From: Panagrolaimus kolymaensis
Taxonomy: Eukaryota; Nematoda; Chromadorea; Rhabditida; Panagrolaimidae
Assembly (NCBI GenBank): GCA_028622995.1
Contig: JAJQJQ010000017.1
Span: 3,534,001-3,598,000 of the forward strand
DNA: 64,000 nt
Direction of reading: 5' to 3'
A model generated the notes under the pieces. The model had not been told where the DNA came from. It did no database searches and saw only the letters and a list, made by a program, of their open reading frames with translations. This document shows positions 1 to 11,545 of the stretch, in pieces. Made by a program: the position numbers and the translations under genes. Within the stretch, counting starts at the first letter, position 1, and each line of letters starts with the position of its first letter.

Positions 1-106
1 TGACTCCGTTTTTTTCTATGATTTTTAATGCATGAATTTTTTTATTAAACCTTTTTAAGCCTAAACTTTTTGTACAACATAAATACAGTCATCAAATGGG
101 AATTAT

Positions 107-2008
107 TTACAATATAAAACTTTCAATAATTTTTATCACTACCGTAATAAATAATAATAATAATAATGAAATTTTGTGTTGATGTTGGGATGAATCTTTG
201 CTATCATCGTTATTATTAGACCAATAAACTTTTCGATTTGTAGCTCTCATAATAAAATTACAAAACCCAGAAACTCGAGTAAAATGAAGATAACTTGGTT
301 CTATGGTTGTTTCATTTAATCCACCCGAAACAACTCCAACAACGTGCCATCTTTCATTTATTTTAGTCAGCAATGGTCCACCACTATCACCAGCTTTGGT
401 GGAAACTTTTTCACCTTCAAGACACAGAGAAGTTTTTGAATCGGTTATCAAATTTAATCTAAAAAAAATCAAATATAAATATTTATTGTTTTTAAACTTT
501 GTTTTTCTAAAAATAATTACTCTGCTTGACAATTTGTTGGTTTGGATACTTTTAATTTAATTGATTTTACGGTCATTGGACGTCCATCATCACTTCCAAC
601 GGCAATGAGATCATCTTGACCAGGTTTAAGGCTGTCATTTTCTATCAAACACGCAGCTCCAACACTTCCATCAAATTCAATTAATTTTTCTAATTCAAGA
701 ATGGCAATATCATTTCGAAGCATAACATGATCGAATTCTTCATTTTGAACGATTCTTGAAACCTTTGAAAAGGTTTGAAGTTCAATTCCACAATGAATTG
801 TTAACTTTGATGGATTTCGAAGCTCTAAACAATGAGCTGCAGTTAAAACATGTTTGAATGAAATCAATGTTCCACCACAAATTTCAATTTCTCTATCTTT
901 TATTTTACAATACCATGGTTGCAATAAATCTAATCCATGCCCAATTGCACGTTTTTTCATTCGACTTTCAGATACCGCTCCACATGAATAAAGTTTTCGT
1001 GTTGCTTCAATTGGTACAGCATTATTATGGCATTCAACATTGCTATGATCTCTAAGAAATGTATCACAATATGGCGCAATTCGAGTAAAAAGTACGGGAT
1101 ATTGATGTTGGAATAAAAAATTTGGTAATTCATCTCGTTCAGCCGAAACAACCCCAATTAAATAATAACGATTTTCATGAAAAGCTAAAAGTGGAGCTCC
1201 TTCATCACCAGGTCGAATGCCCACCAAAAATTCTCCAGCACAAATAGTTGAATTTTGTTTAGCCAAAGCAACTCCATAATTCTCACACATTCTTGTGTTT
1301 CTAACTATAATTTCTGCTTTACGTTGCACATCCGATCGAAAATATACTAAAAAAAAGATTACACATAATTTTAAGATATTCTCTTCTTCTTTAAACAGCT
1401 TACATTGATCACCACTTCCAACTACAGTAACTGGGCTTCCTTGTAAAATCTGTTCATATTTGGTCAAACATATTGGCCTAATAATGGTTGAAAAGGCAAC
1501 TTTTTTAATTTTAATTCTGGCTAAATTATGGGTTCCAAAAGCTTCATGTTTTTTTACATCCAATGGTTCTAAGGCTACCATATTGTTTACTGAACCACAG
1601 GAGAGCATTTTAAATTTTTGGTGTAATAATTTAGAATCATCAAAACAACTGGCAGAAGTGATAATATCTTCTTCAGAAATTAAGGTGCCGCTGCAATGTC
1701 CTAAATTCATCAAATTTATTTCTAATTATCAAAGTAAATAAGAATTTATTTACTGTTTTCACCGTTATATACAATATCGAAATGGCAAAACCAGGGATGT
1801 TCGAAAGATTGTAAATGTTTACCATTCCAAATTTGCTATAAAAAAATTTTGAGCAATGTGATAACACAAAAAAAATTTCTCAAAAACTTTAACTGACTTC
1901 ATTTTTATGCGGTGTATGAGTAAAACCGCAATCAAATTCAACTTTATTATATCTCTTACAGAATACACAAATAATTAAATATAAAAAACAAAAAAGATTT
2001 TTAAACAT
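107..2008 (-). CDS. Tandem trypsin-fold protein: pseudoprotease domain followed by an intact S1 protease domain, hydrophobic C-terminus
   Basis: The first exon (about 2008-1898) gives a signal peptide beginning MFKNLFCFLYLIICVFC. Small introns follow at about 1897-1836, 1762-1722, a 57-base in-frame one near 1400, and one near 525-459; all junctions keep frame. Domain 1 has chymotrypsin-fold landmarks (IWNGK, CSGTLIS) but none of the triad: TSASC where TAAHC is expected, HNLARI for HDIAL, and GDEGAP for GDSGGP. Domain 2 starts after a basic site (KKRAIGHG) and keeps TAAHC, NDIAIL and GDSGGP, so it should be catalytic. The protein ends in a run of about 20 hydrophobic residues (LLLLLFITVVIKIIESFIL), suggesting a GPI-anchor signal or membrane tail. 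It belongs to the nematode-expanded S1 family. Substrate and role are unknown. The first-exon donor (GTCAGT) is inferred from frame and is the weakest junction. Confidence 0.8.
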
Positions 2009-2469
2009 TTTATTTTGATGCTTTTGTATGGCGGCGATAAAAAATGTATAAAATGATACTTCTTTTTATAGTACAACATGTTTTGCTTTATTTTTTTTTT
2101 ATTATTATCATAGAACCTTATTTGAGTATTAACATGAGCACTGATAAGTTTTTTTTTATTGATGAGTGAATACCGCGTCAGCGTTTTTGACCGCAAATTT
2201 CTTGTCATTTTTTTATATAAAAAAACTCTCTCATTATTTAAAAAAAATTCATTTGAATATTCAAGTTTTAAATTTTATCGTTAAAATTATAATAATTGTA
2301 AAGAAGAAAAAAAAACAAAAAGTTTTAAGCGTTTATTACTGAAAATTCATCAACATGATACATTGTGACTATTCAAACAACGGCAACATTTATTTTTTTA
2401 AAACAAAAGCAGAGGAAAAACGGACAAAACCCGTAAGGCAAAAAAGAACAACAAAAACCAATAAATATT
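2009..2469. other. Intergenic, no gene seen
   Basis: AT-rich spacer of about 460 bases between the start of the tandem protease gene and the 3' end of the eIF2B delta gene, both on the minus strand. It should hold the protease promoter and the eIF2B delta polyadenylation region. Open frames here are short and low-complexity (Lys/Asn/Ile), with no recognisable domain. Confidence 0.5.
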
Positions 2470-4650
2470 TTAATCATCATTTGCAAGTTGTTTAGCTTTT
2501 AAAACAGCAGGAGCACTTGAAGGCGGTAATATACGTAAATCAGTGACGAGCGCAGTAACAAGATCTTCAGGAATTGTTTCTATAGGTTCATTCAGAAGAG
2601 CAGTTGATAGGTGTTCGTCCAGTCTTACTTTATCAACAAAGGTGCAAGTTTTAGCAGCAACAAGAACAGGAATGTTTTTAGCTTGAGCGCAAAGAGCCAG
2701 AAGTGAACCTATAAATATAATTTTTTTCAATAATAAAGTCCATTTATAACATAAACTTACTTCCTCGTGTTGCAACAACGCGTCCATTACTTAGAATTCC
2801 AGAACAACCAAGAAGGACAATAGAAACTTGTTCAATGAGATATCCAATTGACGATATGTCACCATAAGTACATGGAATATTTTGTTCGCTCAATGCTTCT
2901 AATAATACCTTGCCTTGTTGATCAGGTGAATCAACAACAAATACATGTAAATCCAGTCTATCTTCATCAGCACCCAATATAATTTTTTCAACAATTGGAC
3001 ATCTAAAAAATATACTTACAACGTTGTAATTGATGAATAAAAAACAAACCTTGAATATGTTAAAATGTTGCGATGAGATTGACTTTTTAACTTTTGTATA
3101 GTAAACTCGGTAATAGCTTTTTCAGCAAGAAAGAAGTTTTCTTCACGCTTCATTTTGATCCATTCAATAATACTTTCTTTCATTTCAGAATCGTTCATAC
3201 TATCTTCCAAAGTATTTAACTTTTTACGAAATTGACGAATTAAGTTTCCCATAGCTAAAGGAAAATGACGATCACTATTATTTTTCAAACAATTAAGTTG
3301 AGGTTGAATGGACGATTTTATAGCTGATTTAAAAGACATATCTGGTTCGCCATTGTAATCATGAACAAACTATAAATATATGGTTATAAAATTCAAGAAA
3401 GTTTTGACTTACTTCGATAAGAATGCCATGAAATTCAAGCAAAAGTTCGTTAACACCAAAAAATTTGTTAGCTTCACACTTAGCAGCTAGGCGACGAAAA
3501 GCTGGATGAACATTTGTTGGAGTTGCCAAAATAAACCTTGATACTGATCTACGATGAGTGTGAGAAGCAGGTAAGACATTACCAGGTTGCAAATCTGAAA
3601 AATAAAATTAAACGTAAAAATGACATTTGTTTTTAAAAAATAATAACAGAAAGACAAAAAGATAGACAAAGCAAAAACAAATGTTAGAGAAAAATAAATA
3701 TGGTTGAGTTAAAGGGACATAGCTATTTCATGCCTTTTTTGAAATTTCGTTTGCGGGCACTGAAAGTTACACTTTGTAAGGCGCGTGTTTGAATTACCGT
3801 GTAAGACAGAAGTGACACGGTAATTCAAACACGCGCCGCCCCGACTGTTCCTATCAGCCCCAGTATCGAAATTTTTGAAAAGGCATGAAATAGCTATGTC
3901 CCTTTAAAAACCATATCTACCCTAAAATAAAGCAAAAGAAGAGGCTCTACCGAATCGAACTTTAAGATTACTTTTCTCCTTCTGCGTTTCAACTGGAGAA
4001 ATTTGCTTTAATACAGATTTTGGTTCATTTGATAAATTTGTTGTCGAAATTTCCAAGTTTGACATTGATTCCTTTTCTTTTCCAACTTTTGGCAGATTCT
4101 TTGGTGGCCCGCTTTCTTTTGTTCTTTTTGGCTGATTTTGTGATAACTGATCCTTTGGTTGAGAAGGTTGTGGTGGAGCATTCTCTGAAGGCTTCTTTTT
4201 TGCAGCTAAAATAAATAATTTTATTGTTGGAACAATAAATATGTTAGCAAACCTTTGAGTTCCCTTTTTCTTTTTCTTTCTTCCTCAATTTCTTCTCTTG
4301 TTTTACCAGAAGCATCATTTTTAGAGTTTACTTTAGGTAATTCTTCATCGGGTTTCTTCTGTTCACCATTAGCCACGACATCATCTTTGGTTGATTCTTT
4401 TTTATTAGGAGAAAGAGCCTTCAATTGTTTCGTGATTTGTTCAAGTTTCTGGAATCGGTCATAAGTCTAAAAGCAACCAATCCCAAACAAAACTAGACAT
4501 TATAATATCTAATTTTATAAGGTCTGGAATAAAAAAACTTACTTCTTCCGGATGATCAATTGAAGATGGTGGAGGTTGTTGTGGCTGATGCGGTTGTTGT
4601 TGAGAAGATTGCTTCGGTTCAATGACTTTACCCTTCTTCTTGCCACCCAT
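2470..4650 (-). CDS. EIF2B4: Translation initiation factor eIF2B subunit delta
   Basis: A regulatory subunit of the eIF2B decamer, the guanine-nucleotide exchange factor for eIF2 in the cytosol. ATG at 4650 gives MGGKKKGKVIEPK and a charged, low-complexity N-terminus (Gln/Pro, then Lys/Glu blocks with EEIEEERKRKRELKG), as in delta subunits. The conserved Rossmann-like C-terminal half follows: FVHDYNGEPD with MSFKSAIKSSIQPQLNCL, then IIEWIKMKREENFFLAEKAI, HVFVVDSPDQQGKVLLEAL, VSIVLLGCSGILSNGRVVATRG and AKNIPVLVAAKTCTFVDKV, ending at ...KQLANDD. The GxxxxxSNGxVxxxxG stretch is typical of eIF2B alpha/beta/delta. At least seven exons are joined by short introns; one intron (about 3595-3948) carries a 199-base MITE. 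Length of roughly 550 residues fits the family. Confidence 0.93.
3709..3907. mobile_element. TTAA-flanked MITE, copy 1, inside an eIF2B delta intron
   Basis: A 199-base palindromic element bounded by TTAA on both sides. Terminal inverted repeats read AGGGACATAGCTATTTCATG at one end and its reverse complement at the other. An internal hairpin pairs about 3779-3802 (GGCGCGTGTTTGAATTACCG) with about 3815-3836. It has no coding capacity. A copy of the same length with one noticed base difference lies at 61,787-61,985. TTAA targets are typical of piggyBac-like transposition; that assignment is inference. Confidence 0.85.
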
Positions 4651-5327
4651 TTTTATAGTTCAACTAGCAATAAATTTGACCTAAAAATAATGGAAATATT
4701 ATAAAAGCATTTTAAACAATAAATGAAGGGAACGCGATTTAAAAAAAATGATGCAATAACATGTTCTTTAAAAAAAAGTTTACAGATAGATGTATTATTT
4801 TGTTATTAACCAATTTTTAAGTGGAAATTAAAGGTTAGTTGGCTATGATAATTTTATTTATAAAATCACGCGAATAGAATTATTATTCAATATTAAAAAT
4901 TTTGGATCCCAAAGAAAAAGTTGTGATGATGATCCATTTTTTGATTATGTATAAAAAAGAGGCTTTACAAAGCAATATTGTTTAGAATATTTTGCCAAAA
5001 AAGCATCGTTATTTGAAACAAAAGATTTTATCGTAAGCTTTATCACAAAATTAATTTCATAATGACATCTTTAAGTATCTTTTGAAATTGGATTAGCAAG
5101 TTTTCAAAAAATGAAATAAGTATTGGTATTATTATGCCGCAAATAAATAAGTACTTTTAAAATAATTGAATTACTGAGGTATTTATTATTGAAAATTGAA
5201 CTGTATATTAGAAATGATGATCGATCAATCATAAAGATTTTATTTGAATAATTTATTAATTATTGTTTATTAAAAGAAAAACGATTTGTCATGGTTGTCA
5301 TTTTCGGGTTAGATATCGGTGATTTTC
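4651..5327. other. Intergenic, promoter side of eIF2B delta and 3' side of the channel gene
   Basis: AT-rich spacer of about 680 bases. No convincing exon, RNA gene or repeat was seen. Both flanking genes lie on the minus strand, so it should contain the eIF2B delta promoter and the channel gene's 3' UTR. Confidence 0.5.
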
Positions 5328-7327
5328 TCATGCATGAAATTTCCAAAAATCAAGTGAATAAACATAAATAAAAAACCCAACAAAAAGACCAAAACAAAGA
5401 GGAAAAATTAAACGAAAAATGTAATCACATATTTTTGCTGTTGTTAGATTATTTGGTGGAGATAATTGTGAATAATATGGTGTTTCAGAAATCCAATGAG
5501 CTTTTTCATCATCATCATCGTAACTGCGATTTCGACGAGAAGCGGAAGATGAATTTGCATGAGCCACAACGATGGCGGATTCAATGAATGAAAGAAAAGT
5601 AAAGCCGCAAACCGCAAGATTCCAATAATCAATGGCTTTGAGATAAGATGTTGATGGGATATTTGGGATTTTTGAAGTTACCTAAATTATAGTTTCTTTG
5701 TGGATGAAATAATCATAATTTAAAAAATTTACAAGAGCTAAAATTGCAAAAAAGCAAACTGCTCCAATTGTAAGTCGAGGCATTTGTGCTTTGGGATTAA
5801 TCCAAGCAGGAAGCCATGAAGCTATAACAACTAAAAATGTTGGCAGGAAATATGTGTATAACCAATTAGAGATCGACCGTCGCATTCTTAATCGAAGATT
5901 ATGATAGTTTGAAACTGTTTCTGATTTAATTGCAACCCATTCTGAGACGCTATCATCATTTGGGAATTTAATGTTAACAAGTTTACTCCAAACCGCTCGA
6001 GAATCATCTAAAAATTATGTTATTGGAATACTAAAAGAGATTGCAAGCAAACAAACCATTGGTAAATCGAACGGTACAATTGCGGGCTTCAAATGGAAAT
6101 TTTCGAAGATTATGATGCTCAGATGGAATTACAAGCTTTACACTGAAATTAGACAAATATTTACTTTATTAAAATAGAATTTTAACTTACCGATTAACAT
6201 ATTCCACAAGACCATTGGAATAAACTCGAATAGCATCTTTGCTGACAGAATTCAAAACAATTGCATTATCAACCGTTAAAACGGGGTTCCAAATGTAATT
6301 CACTGAAAGTCTCAACTCGTGTTTATCAGCTTATTTTAAAAAATTTACTAACAACTTCGGAATTTTACAGGATTCAAAGAATCTCTGTATTCTTTATATT
6401 GAAGCGAATATTCAACCCATTTTTGAGTAATTAAAATTGTTAAATGACATTTATCATCATCAAAATCTTCAATTTCCTCAATTTGAACTCCAACCGAAAC
6501 CGAAATATTTGCTGAGGATTCTGTAATAAACTTTTATAAAATATATTTGCTACAACCATGCCATTTAACTAACCAGGGAACCGATATTTTTTGAGTAAAG
6601 CTTCTGTAATTTGCCTATCATTCCAAGGAGTACCGTAATCAGGTGTAGTGGAACTGCAAAAAAAAAAAAAAAAATTATTGAAAGTTTTAAAGATTTGTTG
6701 ATTATCTTTCTTTCCAAAGAGAAAAAGGTTAATTATTTTGGTTGAATAAAGTTTTTCAAGGACATAAATGTCAATGGCAATAATAGCGACGACAACCAAA
6801 AAGAACGAATATTAGTAGCCGTGGGTGGTGGAAGGTGAAAGTGATGAATGACATTCGTTCAATTTTTATGGAAATGGGATAAATATGGGGGTTTCGCCTT
6901 AATATGGTAAAACCGTAGAAAAGAGAAAAATAATGTTATGCGCTGGCCCGAAATTGAGCAGAAAACTTTGTGGGAAAAAATGAGAAGGCAACGTTTGGGG
7001 AAGAAAAAGCAATGAAGCGCGAAAATGTTTTTGGTTATTTAATTACCAATTTGTTATTTGTCTTCCATTACAAACTTAATAAAAGGGGTAAAAGTAAAGT
7101 TTTGTTTTGAATCAGAAAATGTGGACTCGAGAAACTTTTACTGCTTTTTATGATTTTGCATGAAAGAGACTACGCATTTCATTGTAAATTTTTAAAATTA
7201 ACTTTAGCTTGTAGTGTGTTCCATCCAAAATTAAATTTACCCTCAACAGAAAAACACACAAAAAAACAAACCTTTTCTGTGAAAAAATGAGAATAGGATG
7301 AAGCAGAAATAATAAAATAATACGCAT
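5328..7327 (-). CDS. Pentameric ligand-gated ion channel subunit (anion-type, Cys-loop family) lacking the first Cys of the loop
   Basis: ATG at 7327 encodes a signal peptide (MRIILLFLLHPILIFSQ). After a 617-base intron the ligand-binding domain follows (PDYGTPWNDRQITEALLKKY, LNYIWNPVLTVDNA, VYSNGLVEYV). TM1 is FLPTFLVVIASWLPAW; TM2 is PRLTIGAVCFFAILALVTS; then the TM2-TM3 linker STSYLKAIDYW, TM3 (VCGFTFLSFIESAIVV), an Asp-rich loop, and TM4 (RLIFPLCFGLFVGFFIYVY). TM2 onset after NPKAQMPR and the SYLKAIDYW linker resemble GABA/glutamate-gated chloride channels. Removing a 51-base in-frame intron near 5743-5693 restores the normal TM2-TM3 linker. The Cys-loop reads EHHNLRKFPFEARNC, so Cys1 is Glu while Cys2 and the FPF core remain. 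All exon phases agree. Ligand unknown. Confidence 0.88.
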
Positions 7328-8185
7328 TTTTGAAGAAAACAAAATTTCCAATAAAGCTTTTTTTTAAAACTTTGAAATGATTTCTTTGTTTGAGGCAACA
7401 AATAAAGAAAAAAAATGCCAAAAGTAAAGTTCGTTCCTTTCTTGTCAATTGACTGTCGAAATAGTTAACTAAAAGAAAAAAAAAAGTAATCGCCAGCTGC
7501 GCGATGGACCAACCAACCCCGCCTTCGATAGTTTTTGCGTGTTCATTCATGATGATCTTCTTTCATTTTTCCATTCATTCATTTCATGGAGAAAATAGAA
7601 GGAAGACGCAACATCAAAAATGAATGAAAGCTGTCACATATTTTTCTTATTTATTTTTTTGTTTTTGCCACGGAATAAAGTTTCTTAAGAGTCTCAAAAA
7701 AACACAAAAAAATAATAAGTAGAAGAGCAGTAAAAATATGCATTTTATGGTACCTTTATAAATGTAAGCTTCATTAAAATACGAAGAAAAAAAAACACGA
7801 AATAAAAGTTGCACGTTTGTTTTATGAGCTTATGGCTGCCATTTATTAATAAATGTATTATAAGCTTGTTATGCTTTATACAATATTTTACTGCTGAATT
7901 ATTTCCACGCGACTAAACAAAAATAAGATTCATCTAATTCTTTTTGTGTTTAAAAAACAGTGAGAAAAGAAGAAAAGAAGTTCGATAACCCAATACAGCT
8001 TTTTGATTGGCTAAAAAAAGGCTTCGGAAGGAAATGCTTTGTTGAAAAGTTGTTTTTGTTCGAAGAATTTAAACTCAACACAGCTAGTTAGTTATCGCTT
8101 CTTCTTATTCTTTTACAACAAGCATTTTTTGCACTTTTTATTTTTGTTTGAAAAATTTATTTTCAATTTCAGAAAGCCTGAAAAA
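7328..8185. other. Divergent promoter region between the channel gene (-) and the LRR gene (+)
   Basis: About 860 bases separate two divergently transcribed genes. The sequence is AT-rich with poly-A and poly-T runs. The right end has an acceptor (TTTCAATTTCAG near 8171) 14 bases before the LRR ATG, consistent with a 5' UTR intron or spliced-leader addition. Nothing else is supported. Confidence 0.45.
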
Positions 8186-10266
8186 ATGCTTGCACATTTT
8201 ATTTGTATTTTTTGTTTTATTGTAATTTTTGTTAATGGAATTGAAAGAAATGTGTCATCAACTTCATTAATTAGCAGCTGTGATGCAATTCATGCCCAAG
8301 GACATGGCATAAATTTAGTAAGTTTTGCTTCACGTTGATTCCATAATTTTTTTTTATAAAAGCTTTGATTTATATTTTCGTTTCAGGTGTGTTGCAGTCG
8401 ATCATCTCTTCTCACACCCGATTGCCAATTTCGACCTTTATGCCGCAATTCCTTTTGCCGCTGCCATGTTACCGTATCCTCTGATCTTCGCTGCCACCTT
8501 CAAACTTTATTTAAGCCTACCGTAATTTGGATCGACCACGCTCCAGCACCATCTTTGCCTTTTGATTGTTTCAATCCTGGTTTTCCAAATCCTTCAGCGG
8601 ATTATTCATTAACTTTAACCGCTTTTAACTCTTCATTGACTCCATTACTTCTCTCTGGGCTTACCTCATACAATGTGACTTCTCTAAACATTGATGCTAC
8701 TTTGCCTGAATCTTTCGCAAAATTGAATATTACTAAACATTTTCCATATTTAAAAACTCTCAGCATTAAAGTTCCATTGGAAGAGCCAAGGCCAAATATT
8801 GGAAACTTACATTCACTTTTTGGTAATCTTCACCACCTTGAACATGTTTCACTTTTTCATGTCAACTTTGAATTTGGAAATGAGCCTCAATGGTTACCTA
8901 CGCTCACGAGATTTCATATTGAAAATAGCGATATTCATGAACTTCCAAAATGGTTTTCATTTGCAAAAAGTTTAAAAAAACTAACAATTCGAAAAACCAA
9001 ATTGGAATCCACTTTGATTGTTTCTCAATTAAAAGCATTGATTTCACTAAATTTGGAACAAAATTCAATTGGAAATTTACATGGAATTTTATTTAATAGC
9101 AAAAATGTAACTGAAATTTCATTAAAATCTAATTTGGTAGGAATTTTTAGATCTCTCAAATTCATTTATTAATTTTTTATGTTTTAGATTGGTTCCATTG
9201 GAGCTCATACTTTTCTTCAATGTGAATCTCTTCGAATTCTTGATTTGAGTGACAATAAAATTACTTTCCTTCCACCAAAACCCTTTCAACTTAATTCAAA
9301 ATTAAAATATTTAAACCTTGAATTCAATGGCATTGAAGAGCTTCAACTTCAACATTTTATTGGACTTGAAACTTTGCGAACTTTATCACTTTCAAATAAT
9401 CCCATCAAGGCTGTTGAACCTTTTTCGCTTCTTCCTCTTTCAAAATCCCTTCGAACTCTCAAACTTAATTCATGCAATTTAACACGAATTCCTCTTGCAA
9501 TTACACAATGTTGCCTCCTTGAAAGCCTTGAAATCAATGATAATCGAATGTTTGAATCTGATTCAATGCCACCTGAAATTTTGGCACTTTTATCTGAAAT
9601 AAAAAATTTGGAATTTGAAAGAAATCCACTTTTAAAGCTTCCAGAAGGATTATTTTTAATTCCAACATCGAATGATGCAACTTTAGGAAATATTCTTGAT
9701 ACATTGATTCAATTACCAGTATGGAGGAAGGAACCATGCACGCCATTTATGTGGCACATTCATCTCATAAATAGGTTGGTTGGAAAAAGGGTTTTTCTAA
9801 AACAAAAAAAGGATTATTTACTTTTAGTTCATCAACACTTCGACGAAAAGTATCAATATGGGATAAAAATCGAATGAGACGTGAAAATTTAAAGCATTGT
9901 GAATTTTTATATGAAAGAATCATAGAAAATCTTTCACTTTATCGTGAACTCGCAGAAAATAGCGGATGTGAAGCAAATCGACGTTTGCGACGTGTTCGAG
10001 AATCATGTAAAATTCAAAAAGATCGAAAACAGTCTCGACAAAAAGTTGAAAAACCTCCAGCTTCTCCAAGTGGCGTAGTTGTAATTGAAAAACAAATCGA
10101 TGGTGAACAAATTGAAATCGAACAAGATTTTGTTTTAATTTCTTCTCTCCTTGCAAATCTTTTATTTACTGTTGTTTTTGTTTCTTTAATTGTTTATTTA
10201 ATTGGAATTCGAATAATTGGTAATGTGAAAGAAAGAGATGGTTTTGAAGAAATTCATGGTTCATAA
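8186..10266 (+). CDS. Leucine-rich-repeat single-pass membrane protein
   Basis: Four exons (about 8186-8318, 8386-9137, 9188-9774, 9838-10266) join in frame to about 630 residues. An N-terminal signal peptide (MLAHFICIFCFIVIFVNG) leads into a Cys-rich segment (VCCSRSS..CQFRPLCRNSFCRCHV). At least eight LRRs follow, e.g. LKTLSIKV, LISLNLEQNSIGNL, LRILDLSDNKITFLP, LKYLNLEFNGIEEL, LRTLSLSNNPIKAV, LRTLKLNSCNLTRIP. After the repeats come an Arg-rich region, then one membrane helix (FVLISSLLANLLFTVVFVSLIVYLIGI) and a short cytoplasmic tail ending FEEIHGS. This is a type I LRR receptor or adhesion layout. No Ig, FN3 or TIR domain is visible and I do not recognise a specific orthologue. Confidence 0.85.
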
Positions 10267-10368
10267 AAACATTTTTTTATAATAAATTTAATAAAAATTC
10301 AACACAAATCAAATAATTACTATGGTATTATAAGCTTATTTTCCATTGCTTTTAGTGATGGATGGGGG

Positions 10369-11282
10369 TTAATCTGTAGAACCAGGAGATGTAGTTTTTT
10401 GAGTTTCATCGGTATCCATTGCGGTTACAGGAGAACTTGTGAGATCACGATGAGTATTTGTATGGCTTGAACCTGGTTTCTTTTTTTGAGTAATCAAGTT
10501 ATTCGGAGACTTTTTCAAAGATGTCTGTCTATCCGAAATGACCGGAGGCTTTGGTTCAGTTGCTTCATCAAGATTGAATATTTGTGTTGGAGTTGCAACT
10601 TTATGAGCTGATTTTTTTGAATTCAATCCAGTCGCAGCACTTTGAAATTCTTGACCTTTGGTTATTTGAAGATGTGAACCATTCACCTAAAAATCCATTC
10701 ATATAAAAAATATTAACAAAAAAAATCAACATACCTGAGAATTATAATCTTTAGAAGTGATTCGTAAAACCGTTGTTGGAATTTTGCGTGAATGTTTAAA
10801 TTTTCGTATAATATACAAAAAGCATAAAAGAAAAAGTAAAATGATACCAATTTTAAAGCCAAGAAACATAAAACCATGAGAAGCAGATCGATTACCAACA
10901 GTGGTATTAGATTCATTGAAAGCAAGATGAACATTTTCAGAAACATTTTCAATAGCTTGTTTTGCAACATCCAAAGCTTCATTGAGCAATTTTTCTTCTT
11001 GTAATTCTATGATTCCATTTGTAAGACTTTTAACAAAGGGTTGTTCTTGCCTGAAAATACAAATCATTACCTTCAATAAAATAAGCCATTTAAAAAGGAC
11101 ACAAAAAAAGCTTACGAAAATTTTTGTGAAGAACAATTGCACCACCATCGAAGAAATTTAATTGTATTTTGAAAGGTACTTGCATAGGATGAATTTTTTC
11201 CATATTTGAAAAAATCTTTGATGTATTGAACAGTTGTATCGGCGGCAACCATAGACAAATCAGAAAAGTAAGAATCGGCCAT
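10369..11282 (-). CDS. Unrecognised single-pass membrane protein
   Basis: Three exons join in frame from ATG at 11282 (MADSYFSDLSMVAADTTVQ) to a stop at 10369. A roughly 115-residue N-terminal part has no signal peptide, contains WWCNCSS, and is followed by a predicted amphipathic helix (EEKLLNEALDVAKQAIENV) and N-glycosylation-type sequons (NESNTT, NRSAS). One transmembrane helix (FMFLGFKIGIILLFLLCFLYII) precedes a basic stop-transfer (RKFKHSRK) and a Ser/Thr/Lys-rich, probably disordered tail of about 120 residues ending TTSPGSTD. It lies tail-to-tail with the LRR membrane gene about 100 bases away. No family recognised. Confidence 0.7.
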
Positions 11283-11545
11283 TGAAAGGAAACAACAAAA
11301 AGTGAAATGAAAGAGTAAAAATTTCAGACGTAAATATCATACGTTTCTCCAACAACAACAAAAATGCAAATTTTTTCGGAAGGAAATAATAATAAAAGAA
11401 GCGAGATTCATGTCATATCCCATCAACTAAATCTTTACACAACCACAATAAAAAGAAAGGTTTTTTTTCAAATATTTATACAATATGCAATAGGTATGTT
11501 ACAGAATACAATACAAGTAAATTTAAAATATCACAAAAGATAGTA

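Noticed and set aside
1340..1402. Hydrophobic insert (ILKLCVIFFLVYF) in protease domain 1
   Set aside because: It is a 57-base intron that happens to be open; donor GTAAGC and acceptor TTTTTTTTAG are clear.
5640..5700. In-frame TAG near the channel TM2-TM3 linker as a pseudogene mark
   Set aside because: It lies in a 51-base GT..AG intron; removing it gives the standard TM2-TM3 linker.
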